A DNA stretch of 64,000 bases from Diphasiastrum complanatum (GCA_029204225.1 MU831559.1:1-64000); one strand, 5' to 3'. Positions 12,201 to 21,704 are shown, numbered from the stretch's first letter. The notes: generated by a model not told the origin, from the sequence alone. Numbers and translations: made by a program.

Positions 12201-13272
12201 TAGGTTGCATGATTTTCTCTATTCCCTTGGCTTTGTACTAAGTGCTTATGAACCTTCTTTATATTTCAAATGCAATGAAGGAAAGATCATCATTTTGGTT
12301 CTTTATGTTGATGACATCATTATGACAGGAAATGATGATGATGGCATAGGCAAAGTAAAAGTTGACTTATCGAGTGAGTTCAAGATGGTAGATCTAGGCT
12401 TCCTAAAGTTTATACTTGGGATAGAAGTGTCTAGAAGTAGCAATTGTACTTTCATAAGTCAATCTAAGTATTCTACTTCCATTCTTGAAAGATTTGGTAT
12501 GAAAGATTGTAAGGGGATTGACACCCCTATGGAGCATGTTGTGAAAGCAACTAATGAAGGTGATGAAGCATCCTTTGAGGACATCACTCTCTTTAGGAAG
12601 CTTATAGGCTCTCTAATCTATTTAACCATCACTAGACCTGACTTAAGTTTTTGTGTAAGCAAGTTGAGTCAAAGTATGCAAGCTCCTTTAATTCATCATT
12701 GGAAAAGTGCCAAGAGAGTACTTAGATATGTTTCTAGTACTAGATTTTTTGGTATACTTTATGAAGGATCTAACTTGCACTTGAGAGCCTACTCGGATTC
12801 AGATTTTGCAGGTGACAAGATGGATAGGAAGTCCATTAGTGCATTTGCAACATTTCTTTGTGGAGGAGTGATATCTTGGCTTTCCAAAAAGCAAGATACA
12901 ATCTCACTATCTTCTTGTGAAGCCGAGTACAAGGCATTGACTTCAACAACCAAAGAGCTCTTATGGCTAAGAAGACTCTTGATGGAACTACATGTGCTAG
13001 AGGCCGAGGAGATCCCTTACATATTTTGTGACAATCAAGCTTCTCAACAAATTGCTTCAAATCCTATCTTCCATGCTAGAACAAAGCATATTGAGATAGC
13101 TCACCACTTTGTGAGGGAGAAGGTACAATCCAAGGAAGTGCAACTACATCATGTACCATCATCCGAATGCATAGCTGATATCTTAACCAAACCATTGTCC
13201 AAAGATCCATTTTTTAAGTTAAGATATGCTCTTGGAATTGTAGATAGATGTACACTAGATTTGCCAAGTTAG
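9292..13272 (+). CDS. Copia gag-pol polyprotein (element 1)
   Basis: One uninterrupted ORF of 1326 residues encodes the whole element. In order: gag with LTSTNYSIWKVRMESLL (about 16-32) and a UBN2-like body to about 200; a basic Lys-rich stretch; zinc knuckle CFFCGKKGHFASEC (251-264); aspartic protease WWIDSGASSH with catalytic D309; integrase His/Cys zinc region from H441; integrase core D505, D567, E603, with 35 residues between the last two; post-integrase KGIFVGYGENSKGYRIYD; an acidic repeat of DKPEED units (about 745-760); reverse transcriptase with YVDD at 1005-1008; and RNase H with D1169 in AYSDSDFAGD. This order (integrase before RT) defines Ty1/copia. The ATG is the first in frame and aligns with the start in the relatives at 16384 and 30470. 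All catalytic residues are present. Separate translational control of gag and pol is not evident; gag-pol appears to be one frame, as in many plant copia elements. Confidence 0.95.
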   Translation: MSSMGGYLMEPSERLTSTNYSIWKVRMESLLVIHDLYDIVQGVEEEPQTPQEQAKYKKRARLALHCIKLNVCNDLLKEVSSCTSSKEAWDSLKSIYESNNTSRILMLRNQVFQSMKGSGESGQEYVLRIKSLNKELSAIGEKIQDQELVQIILNGLSDEFTNLVQSFAIQDSLPSIEKLHNVLVAEESRLLHLKTRMDSMSLNGGEEKANFTSKGKKKQNPFKKNQGKEAEMKNGGSTSKGKVKNKAKLKCFFCGKKGHFASECYLKKNQQAKGDQGNIAQEEEYEDGFNTSLMVASTPTSSQDTWWIDSGASSHMSFNKHYFSTLLSCNDSKKSIYTASDQACKIDGIGSIPLCLGTSKRIDLDNVLYVPTISRNLLSVGQLMDNGLDVHFKNGVCSILKNDKCIASGIKQGRLFKLDANVASESVNLAREELTQVELWHKRLGHPNLQSMESMASKELALGLPRAFKKCGKMCEACGLAKSHKSSYKKSSSRSLSPLDLIHSDVHSFSHASNGGALMYVTFIDDCTRFTWIELLSKKNLVYEAFIKFKSLVEKQLSTSIKALRCDNGGEYTSNKMKDFCEINGIKLQYTCSYTPQQNGVAERKNRSLCECAKSLRLDASLPISFWGEAITCANYLCNRLPSSAIDGISPYQALFDKKPNVKYFKIFGCTCYVHIPLETRRKEDATSFKGIFVGYGENSKGYRIYDPTSKKVKVSKDVLFDESQFAKSLSNGSNPLCIEDLDKSEEDLDKPEEDHDKPEDGDLDPSQKGPRRSSRSKAEPSRLTYVDKGKQKEGSTSSTSYSFLATLIEEPSSFEEACKSKVWRDAMQVEYDALEENHTWNLVNLPRGKKPLACKWIYRIKYNQDGSISKYKARLVAKGFLQIKGLDYEETFAPVAKLVTIRLIICIATLFKWDLYQMDVTNAFLNGFLEEEIYMMQPEGFIKIGEEQKVCYLRKSLYGLKQAPRAWYSRLHDFLYSLGFVLSAYEPSLYFKCNEGKIIILVLYVDDIIMTGNDDDGIGKVKVDLSSEFKMVDLGFLKFILGIEVSRSSNCTFISQSKYSTSILERFGMKDCKGIDTPMEHVVKATNEGDEASFEDITLFRKLIGSLIYLTITRPDLSFCVSKLSQSMQAPLIHHWKSAKRVLRYVSSTRFFGILYEGSNLHLRAYSDSDFAGDKMDRKSISAFATFLCGGVISWLSKKQDTISLSSCEAEYKALTSTTKELLWLRRLLMELHVLEAEEIPYIFCDNQASQQIASNPIFHARTKHIEIAHHFVREKVQSKEVQLHHVPSSECIADILTKPLSKDPFFKLRYALGIVDRCTLDLPS

Positions 13273-13285
13273 AAGTGAGGAGGAG
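13273..13285 (+). other. Element 1 polypurine tract
   Basis: AAGTGAGGAGGAG lies between the ORF stop and the 3' LTR. It is purine-rich and abuts TGTTG. It would prime plus-strand DNA synthesis. Elements 1 and 2 share GAGGAGGAG at this site. Confidence 0.85.
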
Positions 13286-14147
13286 TGTTGAAAATTGTCA
13301 CTTCTCACTTGACATTGGTTCATGTAAATATTGATCAAACATTAGAATATGTTGATGATATGATTTCACACGTGTGGAGCATGTTCCCATGTGTGAAAGG
13401 ATGTACTTTTCATGTTTGTATATATCCAAATTGATTTTGTATCATTCTAGTTAGTGTGAACATGAAATGACTAGTTTTTAGTCAAGTTGACTAGTCACCT
13501 ACAAATTAGCTTTTCCTTGCATGTGCATGAGTAAATGCTCCCACATGGCAAGTGGATGTTCACATGTGTGTATAGAGTACTAGAAGATAAGAGTTGACCA
13601 TTTTCCTTAGATCCTATTTTGTAGGGAATATTCCTATATTCTAGGAGACTAGCTTTTTGGATTTTAGTCATATTCTAGAAGGTCAACTATTGGATAAGGA
13701 TCAAGGATGGATCAAATGGATAGATATGAGTGATGTGGCACTCTTCACACGTGTGAAGGCCTGCTGGACTGTACCAGACTCATGGATGTACTTGATCCAT
13801 AAAAGGATCATCATTTTGCTAAGAAAATTGATGAGACTTTTGCACTCTACACTTTTGTGAGATTTCTAGTCATTTGTCTTGTGATTTTTATGCATGATTG
13901 CTATCTAGTATCATTGTACTTGTTGTTTCAGGTGCAGGCCGTACAGTGGACAGTACTCCACACGTGTGAAGCCGCTCTCACTAAAAAATGATGTGTTGAT
14001 CCATTGCTCTTGCTTAAATCCAAGTGTAGTGAATCTAGATCAAGATCTAATGTGTAGAACTTGATAGATTCATTGATTAAGCAACCAATAACTCTCTATG
14101 ATTGTAAAGTACAATCATTATTGTCCTAAAAACTGTAAAATTTATCA
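13286..14147 (+). repeat. Element 1, 3' LTR
   Basis: 862 bp, apparently identical to 7834-8695, including CACACGTGTG at 13367, 13746 and 13959. Followed by the CCAAC duplication at 14148-14152. Confidence 0.95.
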
Positions 14148-14490
14148 CCAACCATGTAGGTCACTTATCAAATATACCAGTCTATATTGTAGGAGTCAAG
14201 TTTACCATAGATTGTATCATCCTCAATCTACCCGATGATGCATAAGCATATAAACTCCTTCTTGGCACACCCAGGCTCAAATGGTAGGCGTCGTCCAAGA
14301 TTGGAAGCACAGTAAAATAATATTTGGCAATAATGAAAAATCAGTCACTGTTGACTTGACTGGTCACGTTAAACCCACCAAGTTTTATGATCATTGGTCA
14401 TCTACCACATATAACGACTCCGATAGTCCTTTATATTATATCGTAAATGACCTCTCATGGTCGCTTGGTAGACTGCAAATTTTTTAATTT
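14148..14490 (+). pseudogene. Ty3/gypsy remnant, 3' part (end of protease)
   Basis: This continues the protease reading interrupted at 7833. After CCAAC it reads VGHLSNIPVYIVGVKF, then the conserved gypsy protease block KLLLGTPRLKW (about 14250-14282) and QDWKHSKIIFGN (14290-14325). Stops at DDA* and KW* show it is dead. RT is absent; similarity fades at about 14490, shortly before the minus-strand copia LTR at 14599. It allows reconstruction of the original insertion site of element 1. Confidence 0.72.
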
Positions 14491-14598
14491 TAAAAAATGA
14501 AGTGTTTTTTAAGAACTCTTTGAAAAGATAAATTTCTTTTCAAAGCTGATTTGGTTGGCATGCCTACGTGCTAGCCGAGTAAATTATAAAATAGAAAG

Positions 14599-14881
14599 TG
14601 TGCAAAAAGTACAAAAAAGACCAAGAGTGGATCCTAATCTGATCCTCAAGAGGGATTGGTCGTCAGATTACTTGATCTATCAATCTACTTGAGATTAAGA
14701 TCAATCTAGATCAATTCTAGACACAAAATCCTAACAAGAACAATCATTAATTGAAGGTAGGTGTACTTTCTGGTTTCGCACGTGTGAAACACTTAGTACG
14801 GATTCCAACCTAAAAATCAATTATGCATTGATAGAACCTCAAAACAATCAAAACAAATGTAGACAAATGGAGAGAATCACT
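14599..14881 (-). repeat. Family 3 copia 3' LTR, first half (split by element 2)
   Basis: Starts TGTGCAAAAAG on plus, like the LTR at 20928. It matches 20928-21214 closely up to the TCACT where element 2 inserted; the second half resumes at 19452. Element orientation is minus, as shown by the primer site at 20916-20927. It carries GCACGTGTG, a one-base variant of the recurrent palindrome, at about 14777. Confidence 0.82.
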
Positions 14882-15579
14882 TGTGAAGAATTGCCAAAAA
14901 TTGGCAAATCTAGCTTGATCAAAAACCATGTAGAATAGTGTAAATTGTGTACACAAGTGGGTCCCACACATGTGAGGCCATGATGCCACATGGGGAACCC
15001 ATCCTAATGTAGGTTAGGTCAAGTCAAGAGTTGGTCATGTCTATTTGGTGGTCATCCCTACTTTATAGGACCTACACCTAAGTTTAAGGTGAAATTTGAC
15101 CAACTAGCTACCTACCAAGCATAACTCTAGGAAATAGACTAGGGTTTCATTTTAGGTCAAGGAGAGTGAGTTAACTTCCTTATTACATGCTGGAAATCCA
15201 CCTAACTTCAAGAAGGAAGTCGGATATGCTATGTATTCCCTCTCTCCATAGTGAGAAGATAGAAAAGTTTTGGAGCTCATTGGCAATCTCAAGCTAGGTC
15301 ACTATGTACATTGAGTTTTTGTGATCCAAATGAAACCAAATCAATTTCTACTTGTTTCTCAGGTTGAAGGCCGTACTACAGCTTGTAGTACACACGTGTG
15401 GGCTCGGATTTCAATGTTTATCAATGCTTTTGATTGTTAATGCTTGTTGTTTGTCAAATTGCCAATCTAGATCAACTTTTTTGTGTCTAGTTATTTGATA
15501 GATTGTTAAGCAAGCATCCAATCACTCTTGTGGATCTTTTGTAGATCCATTTATGGTCCTAAAGTACAGTACTTTCACA
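14882..15579 (+). repeat. Element 2, 5' LTR
   Basis: 698 bp from TGTGAAGAATTGCC to ACTTTCACA. It includes a perfect stem GTACTACA-GCT-TGTAGTAC at 15373-15391, overlapping CACACGTGTG at 15391-15400, and CCACACATGTG variants near 14966. Confidence 0.93.
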
Positions 15580-15591
15580 TGGTATCAGAGC
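15580..15591 (+). other. Element 2 primer-binding site
   Basis: TGGTATCAGAGC follows the LTR directly and is complementary to the initiator tRNA-Met 3' end. Confidence 0.93.
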
Positions 15592-16383
15592 CAAGTACAA
15601 GAGCATAAGCCATTGATCTAATGCAAATCCATTTTTAGCAAGTTTTGGTGCTAAAACTAGTATTGAGAGGGCAAGCTAGAATCTTGATTTTGGTGAGGAG
15701 ATTTGATCCCAAACTTGGTAGGGGTCCAAATCCGTACTGTCCACATGTGTGGGCACCTCTGAACCTGCATTTAATGCATGGTATTCATTTGATCCAAAAA
15801 AATTCAATTTGTGAGCTGTTGGTGTAATTTTTGGTGGAGATCCTAGGATAATCTACCAAGATCATTTGCCATTGATTAAATTTGAATTTGTTTCATGGAA
15901 TCTAATTAATCTAGGCTGAGTTCAAGTCCTATTAAGGTTAAAAACAGGTCTTGAAAGTACACCAAGAAGGAAGGAAGAGATTAAGTCATTTTTTTGTCCA
16001 AAAATAGCCAAAATTGGCAAGATTTGATTGTAAGTAGATTTCGCATCATCTTATCTTCATTCCAACTTTGTGAGGGAGTGCTAGAACTAAGATTATAAGT
16101 CCATTTGTTGGATTAGAAATCTAATTTGAGTGAAAAACTACAAGAGAGAGACCTTAGTGAGTTTCTAGAGACAATCAAATCCATTTTTTGGCAAGATTTG
16201 TTTGAAAGTAGTTTTCACTTCATCTTATCTTCATTCCAGCTTTGTGAGGGAGTGATAGAACTGTGATTATAAGTCCATTTGTTGGATTAGAAATCAAATT
16301 TGAGTGAAACACTGCAAGTGTGAGACCTTTGTGAGTTTCAAGTCAATCAAATCTATTTCTTGTTTGTAGAAGTCACTAGTAAA
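15592..16383 (+). other. Element 2 leader with internal duplication
   Basis: An untranslated leader of about 790 bp. A block with tttgtgagggagtg and ttgttggattagaaatc at about 16015-16175 is repeated at about 16190-16335. No frame is conserved. Confidence 0.65.
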
Positions 16384-18540
16384 ATGGGATCTGCTGGAGC
16401 ATACCTTCTAGAAGCTAGTGAGAGGTTGAATTCTACAAATTATGCTATTTGGAAGGTTAGAATGGAGTCACTCTTGGTGCTCCAAGACCTTTATGAGTTC
16501 TTGATTGAAGATGAAGATGAACCTCTAGGTGCACAGGAGTTAGCTAGATACAAGAAGAGATCTAGGCTTGCACTTCATTGTGTGAAGATGAATGTGAGCA
16601 ATGATTTGTTGAGAGAAGTATCAGCTTGTACTAATGCTAAAGAGGCTTGGGAGTCTTTAAAATCAATCTATGAGTCTAGCAACACTTCTAGAGTTCTTAT
16701 GCTTAGAAATCAAATTTTGCAAAGCATGAGGAGAAGTGAGGAGAGTGCACAAGATTATGTACTCAGAATCAAGTCTCTAAATAGGGAGTTGGCTTCCTTT
16801 GGAGAGAAGATTCATGATGGAGAGCTTGTACAAATTGTCCTTAATGGTCTAGGAGATGACTTTGCAAATTTGGTCCAAAGTTTTGCCATCCAAGACACTT
16901 TGCCAACTATAGAAAAACTTCACAGTGTATTAGTGGCTGAAGAGTGTAGGATGCTCCATGCAAAATCTAGGATGAGTTCCTTGTCTTTGCAGGATGGTGA
17001 TGAGAAAGCCAATTTCTCATTCAAGGTCAAAAAGAAGACGAATGGAAAGAAGAAGCATCCAAAGGAGGCCAAAGAAGAGGATGATGCATCAAGCGCAAAG
17101 GACAAGTCAAAGCAAAAATGCTTCTTTTGTGGAAAGAAGGGGCGTTATGCATCTAAATGCTACAAGAGGCTAAGAGCACAAGTGGAGGAGGACAAACAAG
17201 GAAACCTTGCAAAGGAGGAGGAGGAGGATGAAGTAGATGTATTCTTGATGGCATCTACATCCTCACCAACAAGCAATAGCAATTCAAGAGACAATTGGTG
17301 GATTGGCAGTGGGGCTAGCTCCCACATGTCTTGTGAAAAGGACTTTTTCTCAACCTTACACTCATTCAATGATGCTAAAAAGTTTATCTTTACTGAAAAT
17401 GATGAAGAGGGTAGGATAGATGGTGTTGGCACCATCTCTTTGTGTCTAGAATCCTCAAAATGCATGGATCTAGAAAATGTCCTTTATGTACCATCAATCA
17501 CCAAGAATATGCTTAGTGTTGGTCTACTCTTAGAAAGTGGTTTGGATGTCCACTTTAAGCATGGTGTTTGCTTCATCTTGAATAATGATGTTTGCATTGC
17601 AAAGGGATTTAAACATGGAAGATTGTTTAAGTTGGAAGCTAGTGTTGCTTTTAAAATAATGAGCTTGACAAAGGAGGAGATCACTCAAGAGGAGATCTTG
17701 GCAAAGTGTGATCTTGCTTGCATTGAGGAGGAGCATCAAAAGGAGAAAGATCTTGAGGATCAGCCTCAAAGCATGAGAGTTCCAAGGGAGTCCTCAATGA
17801 CAATGTCCGAGTCATCAAATTGCATGCAAATTGTCCATTCAAGTGTGCATCTTGCAAGGGTGGTGAGCATTGGAGAGTCTACTATCTTTGAATACTTTTT
17901 GGAAAGTATTAGTAGACATGAGGTGACTTGTTTCTTACCTTTAAGATTCATGGTGTTTATTACTTTGTATGACAAGACAATGAAATGGGATGCTTTGAAA
18001 TCTACATTTGTTGTTGATAAAGCAATCTCATTGGATAACTATTTTTGTAATAGTTTAAATAGTGTCATAAAAGATGAAACATCATTTGTATTGGAAATCT
18101 TTGGGTCCACATGCTTTGAGCATGATTATTCCAATTTAAGGACCAAAGATTATCCTATTTCAATGATAGGAATAATGGTAGTGTTTTGCTCTTCAAGTAG
18201 AGATTGTAGAATCTACTTGTTTTCAGCCAAAGAATTTGTCAATGGTGGAAATGTGATCTTTCAAGAGTGGAAGATTTGTAAACTTGAAGAAGCACCTTTG
18301 GATCAACACCTTATTCAATTCATTGATGGTTTGGAGTCAAGTCAAGTGGAGGAGCAAGCTCAAGACCCGAGGACTCCAAGAAGAACCTTGAGTATCAAGA
18401 TGGAGCCATCTAGGCTCAATCATATGGATCAAGCAAGACAAGTTGTCTTTGGCAACATTATTTATGCACTTAATATTTTAATTGATGTATCTTCAAGTGC
18501 ACAAAATGCCTTGGAATCCATGGCTTGGCATGATGTTTAG
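16384..18540 (+). CDS. Copia gag-like protein with dead protease and collapsed integrase (element 2)
   Basis: An open frame of 718 codons. The ATG at 16384 is chosen because MGSAGAYLLEASERLNSTNY aligns with the gag start of element 1; an upstream TTG is only an in-frame extension. Gag is complete to about residue 200. The zinc knuckle reads CFFCGKKGRYASKC (246-259) with Arg254 in place of His. The protease site reads WWIGSGASSH, with G308 replacing the catalytic Asp. After about residue 435 the integrase zinc and core regions are missing or unrecognisable, but patches resembling the post-integrase region remain (IFGSTCFEH, DCRIYLFSAKE, KMEPSRLNHMD). The ORF ends at ALESMAWHDV, where element 1 (VWRDAM) enters reverse transcriptase. 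No stops occur despite these losses. I infer a gag-type structural protein for a non-autonomous element, or a young decay product; particle formation is not shown. Confidence 0.88.
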   Translation: MGSAGAYLLEASERLNSTNYAIWKVRMESLLVLQDLYEFLIEDEDEPLGAQELARYKKRSRLALHCVKMNVSNDLLREVSACTNAKEAWESLKSIYESSNTSRVLMLRNQILQSMRRSEESAQDYVLRIKSLNRELASFGEKIHDGELVQIVLNGLGDDFANLVQSFAIQDTLPTIEKLHSVLVAEECRMLHAKSRMSSLSLQDGDEKANFSFKVKKKTNGKKKHPKEAKEEDDASSAKDKSKQKCFFCGKKGRYASKCYKRLRAQVEEDKQGNLAKEEEEDEVDVFLMASTSSPTSNSNSRDNWWIGSGASSHMSCEKDFFSTLHSFNDAKKFIFTENDEEGRIDGVGTISLCLESSKCMDLENVLYVPSITKNMLSVGLLLESGLDVHFKHGVCFILNNDVCIAKGFKHGRLFKLEASVAFKIMSLTKEEITQEEILAKCDLACIEEEHQKEKDLEDQPQSMRVPRESSMTMSESSNCMQIVHSSVHLARVVSIGESTIFEYFLESISRHEVTCFLPLRFMVFITLYDKTMKWDALKSTFVVDKAISLDNYFCNSLNSVIKDETSFVLEIFGSTCFEHDYSNLRTKDYPISMIGIMVVFCSSSRDCRIYLFSAKEFVNGGNVIFQEWKICKLEEAPLDQHLIQFIDGLESSQVEEQAQDPRTPRRTLSIKMEPSRLNHMDQARQVVFGNIIYALNILIDVSSSAQNALESMAWHDV

Positions 18541-18735
18541 TTTTGAAGTGTGCTACATGTATATAGACACATTTATGGAACATCTTGTAAGGGATCCTCT
18601 AAGAGGTGGTGAAAGATCCTTCATGGACATCATTCTCTATTGGAGTCTCGAAAGTTCCTTCTTGGTAGCTGGATTTTTTAGACACTTCTAAAAGCTTTCA
18701 TTGATCTATCAAGAGAGTTGTAAATAGATCAAGCT
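18541..18735 (+). other. Element 2 3' untranslated region
   Basis: About 195 bp between the ORF stop and the polypurine tract, without a frame. Its last part (tttagacacttctaaaagc) recurs, inverted, next to the LTR at 32745-32840. Confidence 0.6.
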
Positions 18736-18750
18736 AAATTTGAGGAGGAG
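18736..18750 (+). other. Element 2 polypurine tract
   Basis: AAATTTGAGGAGGAG abuts the 3' LTR; same core as element 1. Confidence 0.85.
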
Positions 18751-19451
18751 TGTGAAGAATTGCCAAAAATTGGCAAATCTAGCTTGATCAAAAACCATGT
18801 AGAATAGTGTAAATTGTGTACACAAGTGGGTCCCACACATGTGAGGTCATGATGCCACATGGGAAACCCATCCTAATGTAGGTTAGGTCAAGTCAAGAGA
18901 GTTGGTCATGTCTATTTGGTGGTCATCCCTACTTTATAGGACCTACACCTAAGTTTAAGGTGAAAATTTGACCAACTAGCTACCTACCAAGCATAACTCT
19001 AGGAAATAGACTAGGGTTTCATTTTAGGTCAAGGAGAGTGAGTTAACTTCCTTATTACATGCTGGAAATCCACCTAACTTCAAGAAGGAAGTCGAATTTG
19101 CTATGTATTCCCTCTCTCCATAGTGAGAAGATAGAAAATTTTTGGAGCTCATTGGCAATCTCAAGCTAGTTCACTATGTACATTGAGATTTTGTGATCCA
19201 AATGAAACCAAATCAATTTCTATTTGTTTCTCAGGTTGAAGGCCGTACTACAGCTTGTAGTACACACGTGTGGGATCGGATTTCAATGTTTATCAATGCT
19301 TTTGATTGTTAATGCTTGTTGTTTGTCAAATTGCCAATCTAGATCAACTTTTTTGTGTCTAGTTTTTTGATAGATTGTTAAGCAAGCATCCAATCACTCT
19401 TGTGGATCTTTTGTAGATCCATTTATGGTCCTAAAGTACGGTACTTGCACA
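18751..19451 (+). repeat. Element 2, 3' LTR
   Basis: 701 bp, about 98% identical to the 5' LTR by eye, with CACACGTGTG at 19263-19272 and ending CTTGCACA. TCACT follows. Confidence 0.93.
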
Positions 19452-19725
19452 TCACTCAAAATTGCTTCCAAAACCAAGATTGGTGTCTCACACTGATTAT
19501 GGCCAAATGTGGCTCTATATATACAATAAGTGGGAGCTCCTGGTATTGATCATCCCTTTGATCCCACATGTGTGAAGGTGCTTTGTCATATGACGATTCA
19601 TCATGCAAAACTGACACTTGGACAAAACCTTCTATTTTGAGCACTTTTGGTCCATTTTCCTTCTATATGGAGATCTACTTGAAAATCTTCTAGAAGTCAA
19701 AATTTGTCTACTTCAACTTATTCCA
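19452..19725 (-). repeat. Family 3 copia 3' LTR, second half
   Basis: Resumes after element 2 and matches 21210-21483. It contains a reverse-strand TATA-like stretch TATATATAGAGCC at about 19512-19524. Similarity to the other LTR stops abruptly at 19725 (ttcca), marking a deletion that removed the rest of this LTR and the coding region. Confidence 0.78.
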
Positions 19726-20915
19726 TATACCACCAATTTTTCACAAAGCTTAAAAATTTAGACAACTAGAGATTCACAAAGATCTCAAACATGCATGAAT
19801 ACTCAAATATGGACTTCTCCTCATTCTAAACATCCAATGGGATCTCAAATTGACCCTCACACTCGCACAAAGAAAGTTGAATAGAACTAATTTGAGTTTC
19901 ATACATACTATGTCAATTTTTGCTCAATAAATTGATTCAATCACCCCTATTGGATTCCACCAATTACTCTACCTCTTAAGACTTGGAATGAAATTCAAAA
20001 TCGAAAGTGGTGATTTTTCTCAATAAGATATTGTGCTTCAAAGAGCTAATGTCACTTAGAAAGATTTGATCACCTAGGAAGAGACAAACTCTCCACCAAT
20101 AACAACACATAATGAGCTTCTAGATCTTGCCCTCTACAAAGGAAGGAACTCATAGAAAATTGGATCTCTCTCTACACATTTGCCATACACACCTTAATGA
20201 CTCTTTTCAGACCTTACAATCACTCAAACAAATTGATTAGGGTTGAACAATGTGACTTGGATCTCAATCTTTTTTCTAGAACTCCCAATTGAAGCCAATC
20301 TATGTCAAATTCTACAAAAGATTTGCATAGATGCTCTATATGCACTAGAAACTCTCAAAGGTTTCACTTGGAGGACAAATCCAAAGATGTTTTCTAGCAA
20401 ATTGATGCTTCTAAACTTGACCCTATCACTCTTGAACAAATCTAGAGTGATGGTACAATGGATTTCAACCCCTCACCTTGCATATCACTCCTTAATCTAT
20501 GATTTTTAGCAAAATCTCTCTTAACTTCAACATACACTCAAAAAATCAGAGAAGGTCAATTAATGCACCTATTCCAAGCTTCAGTTTTAATTTTTTGGCT
20601 GGTCTAATCCAAGAACTAATCAAAGGATTAGATTTACTATAGAAAATGCTTGATTTTGCATCAAAAATCACTCAAATTGGGTATGTGAGTCAAATTCTAC
20701 AAATTTTTAAAATTTCTTAGCCAAAACTGGAGCTGTACGGCCTCACACGTGTGAAAAGGGTTCCTACAGCCCACAACAAGATCTAGACCAAAACTTTTGA
20801 GGATAGCTATCAAATCCAACTCGCTACACAAAATTTGATTAGTTTCCAAAAAACTGCTAATTTTGGCTTTGATTTGGATTAACCCTATCAATTTCAACAA
20901 AACCTCTTGTACTAG
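19726..20915 (-). mobile_element. Family 3 copia leader (internal remnant without coding region)
   Basis: About 1.2 kb between the truncated 3' LTR and the primer site. It has the AT-rich character of copia leaders and contains CACACGTGTG at 20744-20753 beside a GTACGGCC block, but no gag. A large internal deletion is inferred. The short plus-strand ORF at 20243-20509 shows no recognisable domain. Confidence 0.6.
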
Positions 20916-20927
20916 GCTCTGATACCA
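20916..20927 (-). other. Family 3 primer-binding site (reverse strand)
   Basis: GCTCTGATACCA on plus is the reverse complement of TGGTATCAGAGC and abuts the LTR at 20928. It fixes the element on the minus strand. Confidence 0.9.
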
Positions 20928-21704
20928 TGTGCAAAAAGTACAAAAAGGACCAAGAGTGGATTCTAATCTGATCCTCAAGAGGGATTGGTTGTCATATTAC
21001 TTGATCTATCAATCTACTTGAGATTAAGATCAATCTAGATCAATTCTAGACCCAAAATCCTAACAAGAACAATCATTAATTGAAGGTAGGTGTACTTTCT
21101 AGTTTCACACGTGTGAAAAACTGTTTGATTACGGAATCCAACCTGAAAATCAAGTACACACTGATAGAACCTCAAAACAATCAAAACAAATGTAAACAAA
21201 TGGAGACAATCACTCAAAATTGCTTCCAAAACCAAGATTGGTGTCTCACACTAATTATGGCCAAATGTGGCTCTATATATACAATAAGTGGGAGCTCGTG
21301 GTACTGATCATACCTTTGATCCCACATGTGTGAAGGTGCTTTGTCATATGATGATTCATTATGCAAAACTGACACTTGGACAAAACCTTCTAATTTGAGC
21401 ACTTTTGGTCCATTTTCCTTCTATATGGAGATCTACTTGAAAATCTTCTAGAAGTCAAAATTCATCTACTTCAGCTTATTCCACACATGTGAGCTGTCCT
21501 CTACACATGGGATGTGACACCTAACCAAAGGATGTGGCTCATGCAAGCAATAGATTGATGCCATGTGTCATATGTCTAGAAAACTAGTTTTTGGCCTTTT
21601 TAGCCACTAGAACTTGAATTAAATCATATGTGCATGCAGACCTGAAACCAGAAGATGGTGATCATTGGAGGATCAAAAATCAAAAGGCCTTAGCATGTAT
21701 CACA
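20928..21704 (-). repeat. Family 3 copia 5' LTR (carries the empty site of element 2)
   Basis: Starts TGTGCAAAAAG. The far end is uncertain; gtatcaca at about 21697-21704 is a plausible TG/CA end. At 21210-21214 it has a single TCACT in uninterrupted sequence, the pre-insertion state of the element 2 site. It contains CACACGTGTG at 21106-21115 and a reverse TATA-like stretch at about 21271-21283. Confidence 0.75.

Larger units (their letters stand above)
7834..14147 (+). mobile_element. Intact autonomous Ty1/copia retrotransposon (element 1)
   Basis: A 6314-bp element with 862-bp LTRs at both ends, a primer-binding site, one 1326-codon gag-pol ORF, a polypurine tract and a 5-bp target duplication. 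The two LTRs have the same length and look identical by eye, so insertion was very recent. The insertion splits a gypsy protease region whose sequence resumes after 14152. All catalytic motifs are present, so it could be mobile. No similar full element is nearby, but the gag proteins at 16384 and 30470 are relatives. Confidence 0.95.
14882..19451 (+). mobile_element. Non-autonomous copia-like element with gag ORF only (element 2)
   Basis: A 4570-bp element with LTRs of 698 and 701 bp, primer site, polypurine tract and TCACT duplications at 14877-14881 and 19452-19456. The LTRs differ by about 12 substitutions and 3 indel bases (roughly 1.7%), so it is older than element 1. It carries a single ORF (16384-18540) without reverse transcriptase or RNase H. 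It sits inside an LTR of the minus-strand family 3 element; the empty site survives at 21210-21214. A 3' end of the same family lies at 32043-32840. It would need enzymes supplied by another element. Confidence 0.92.
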
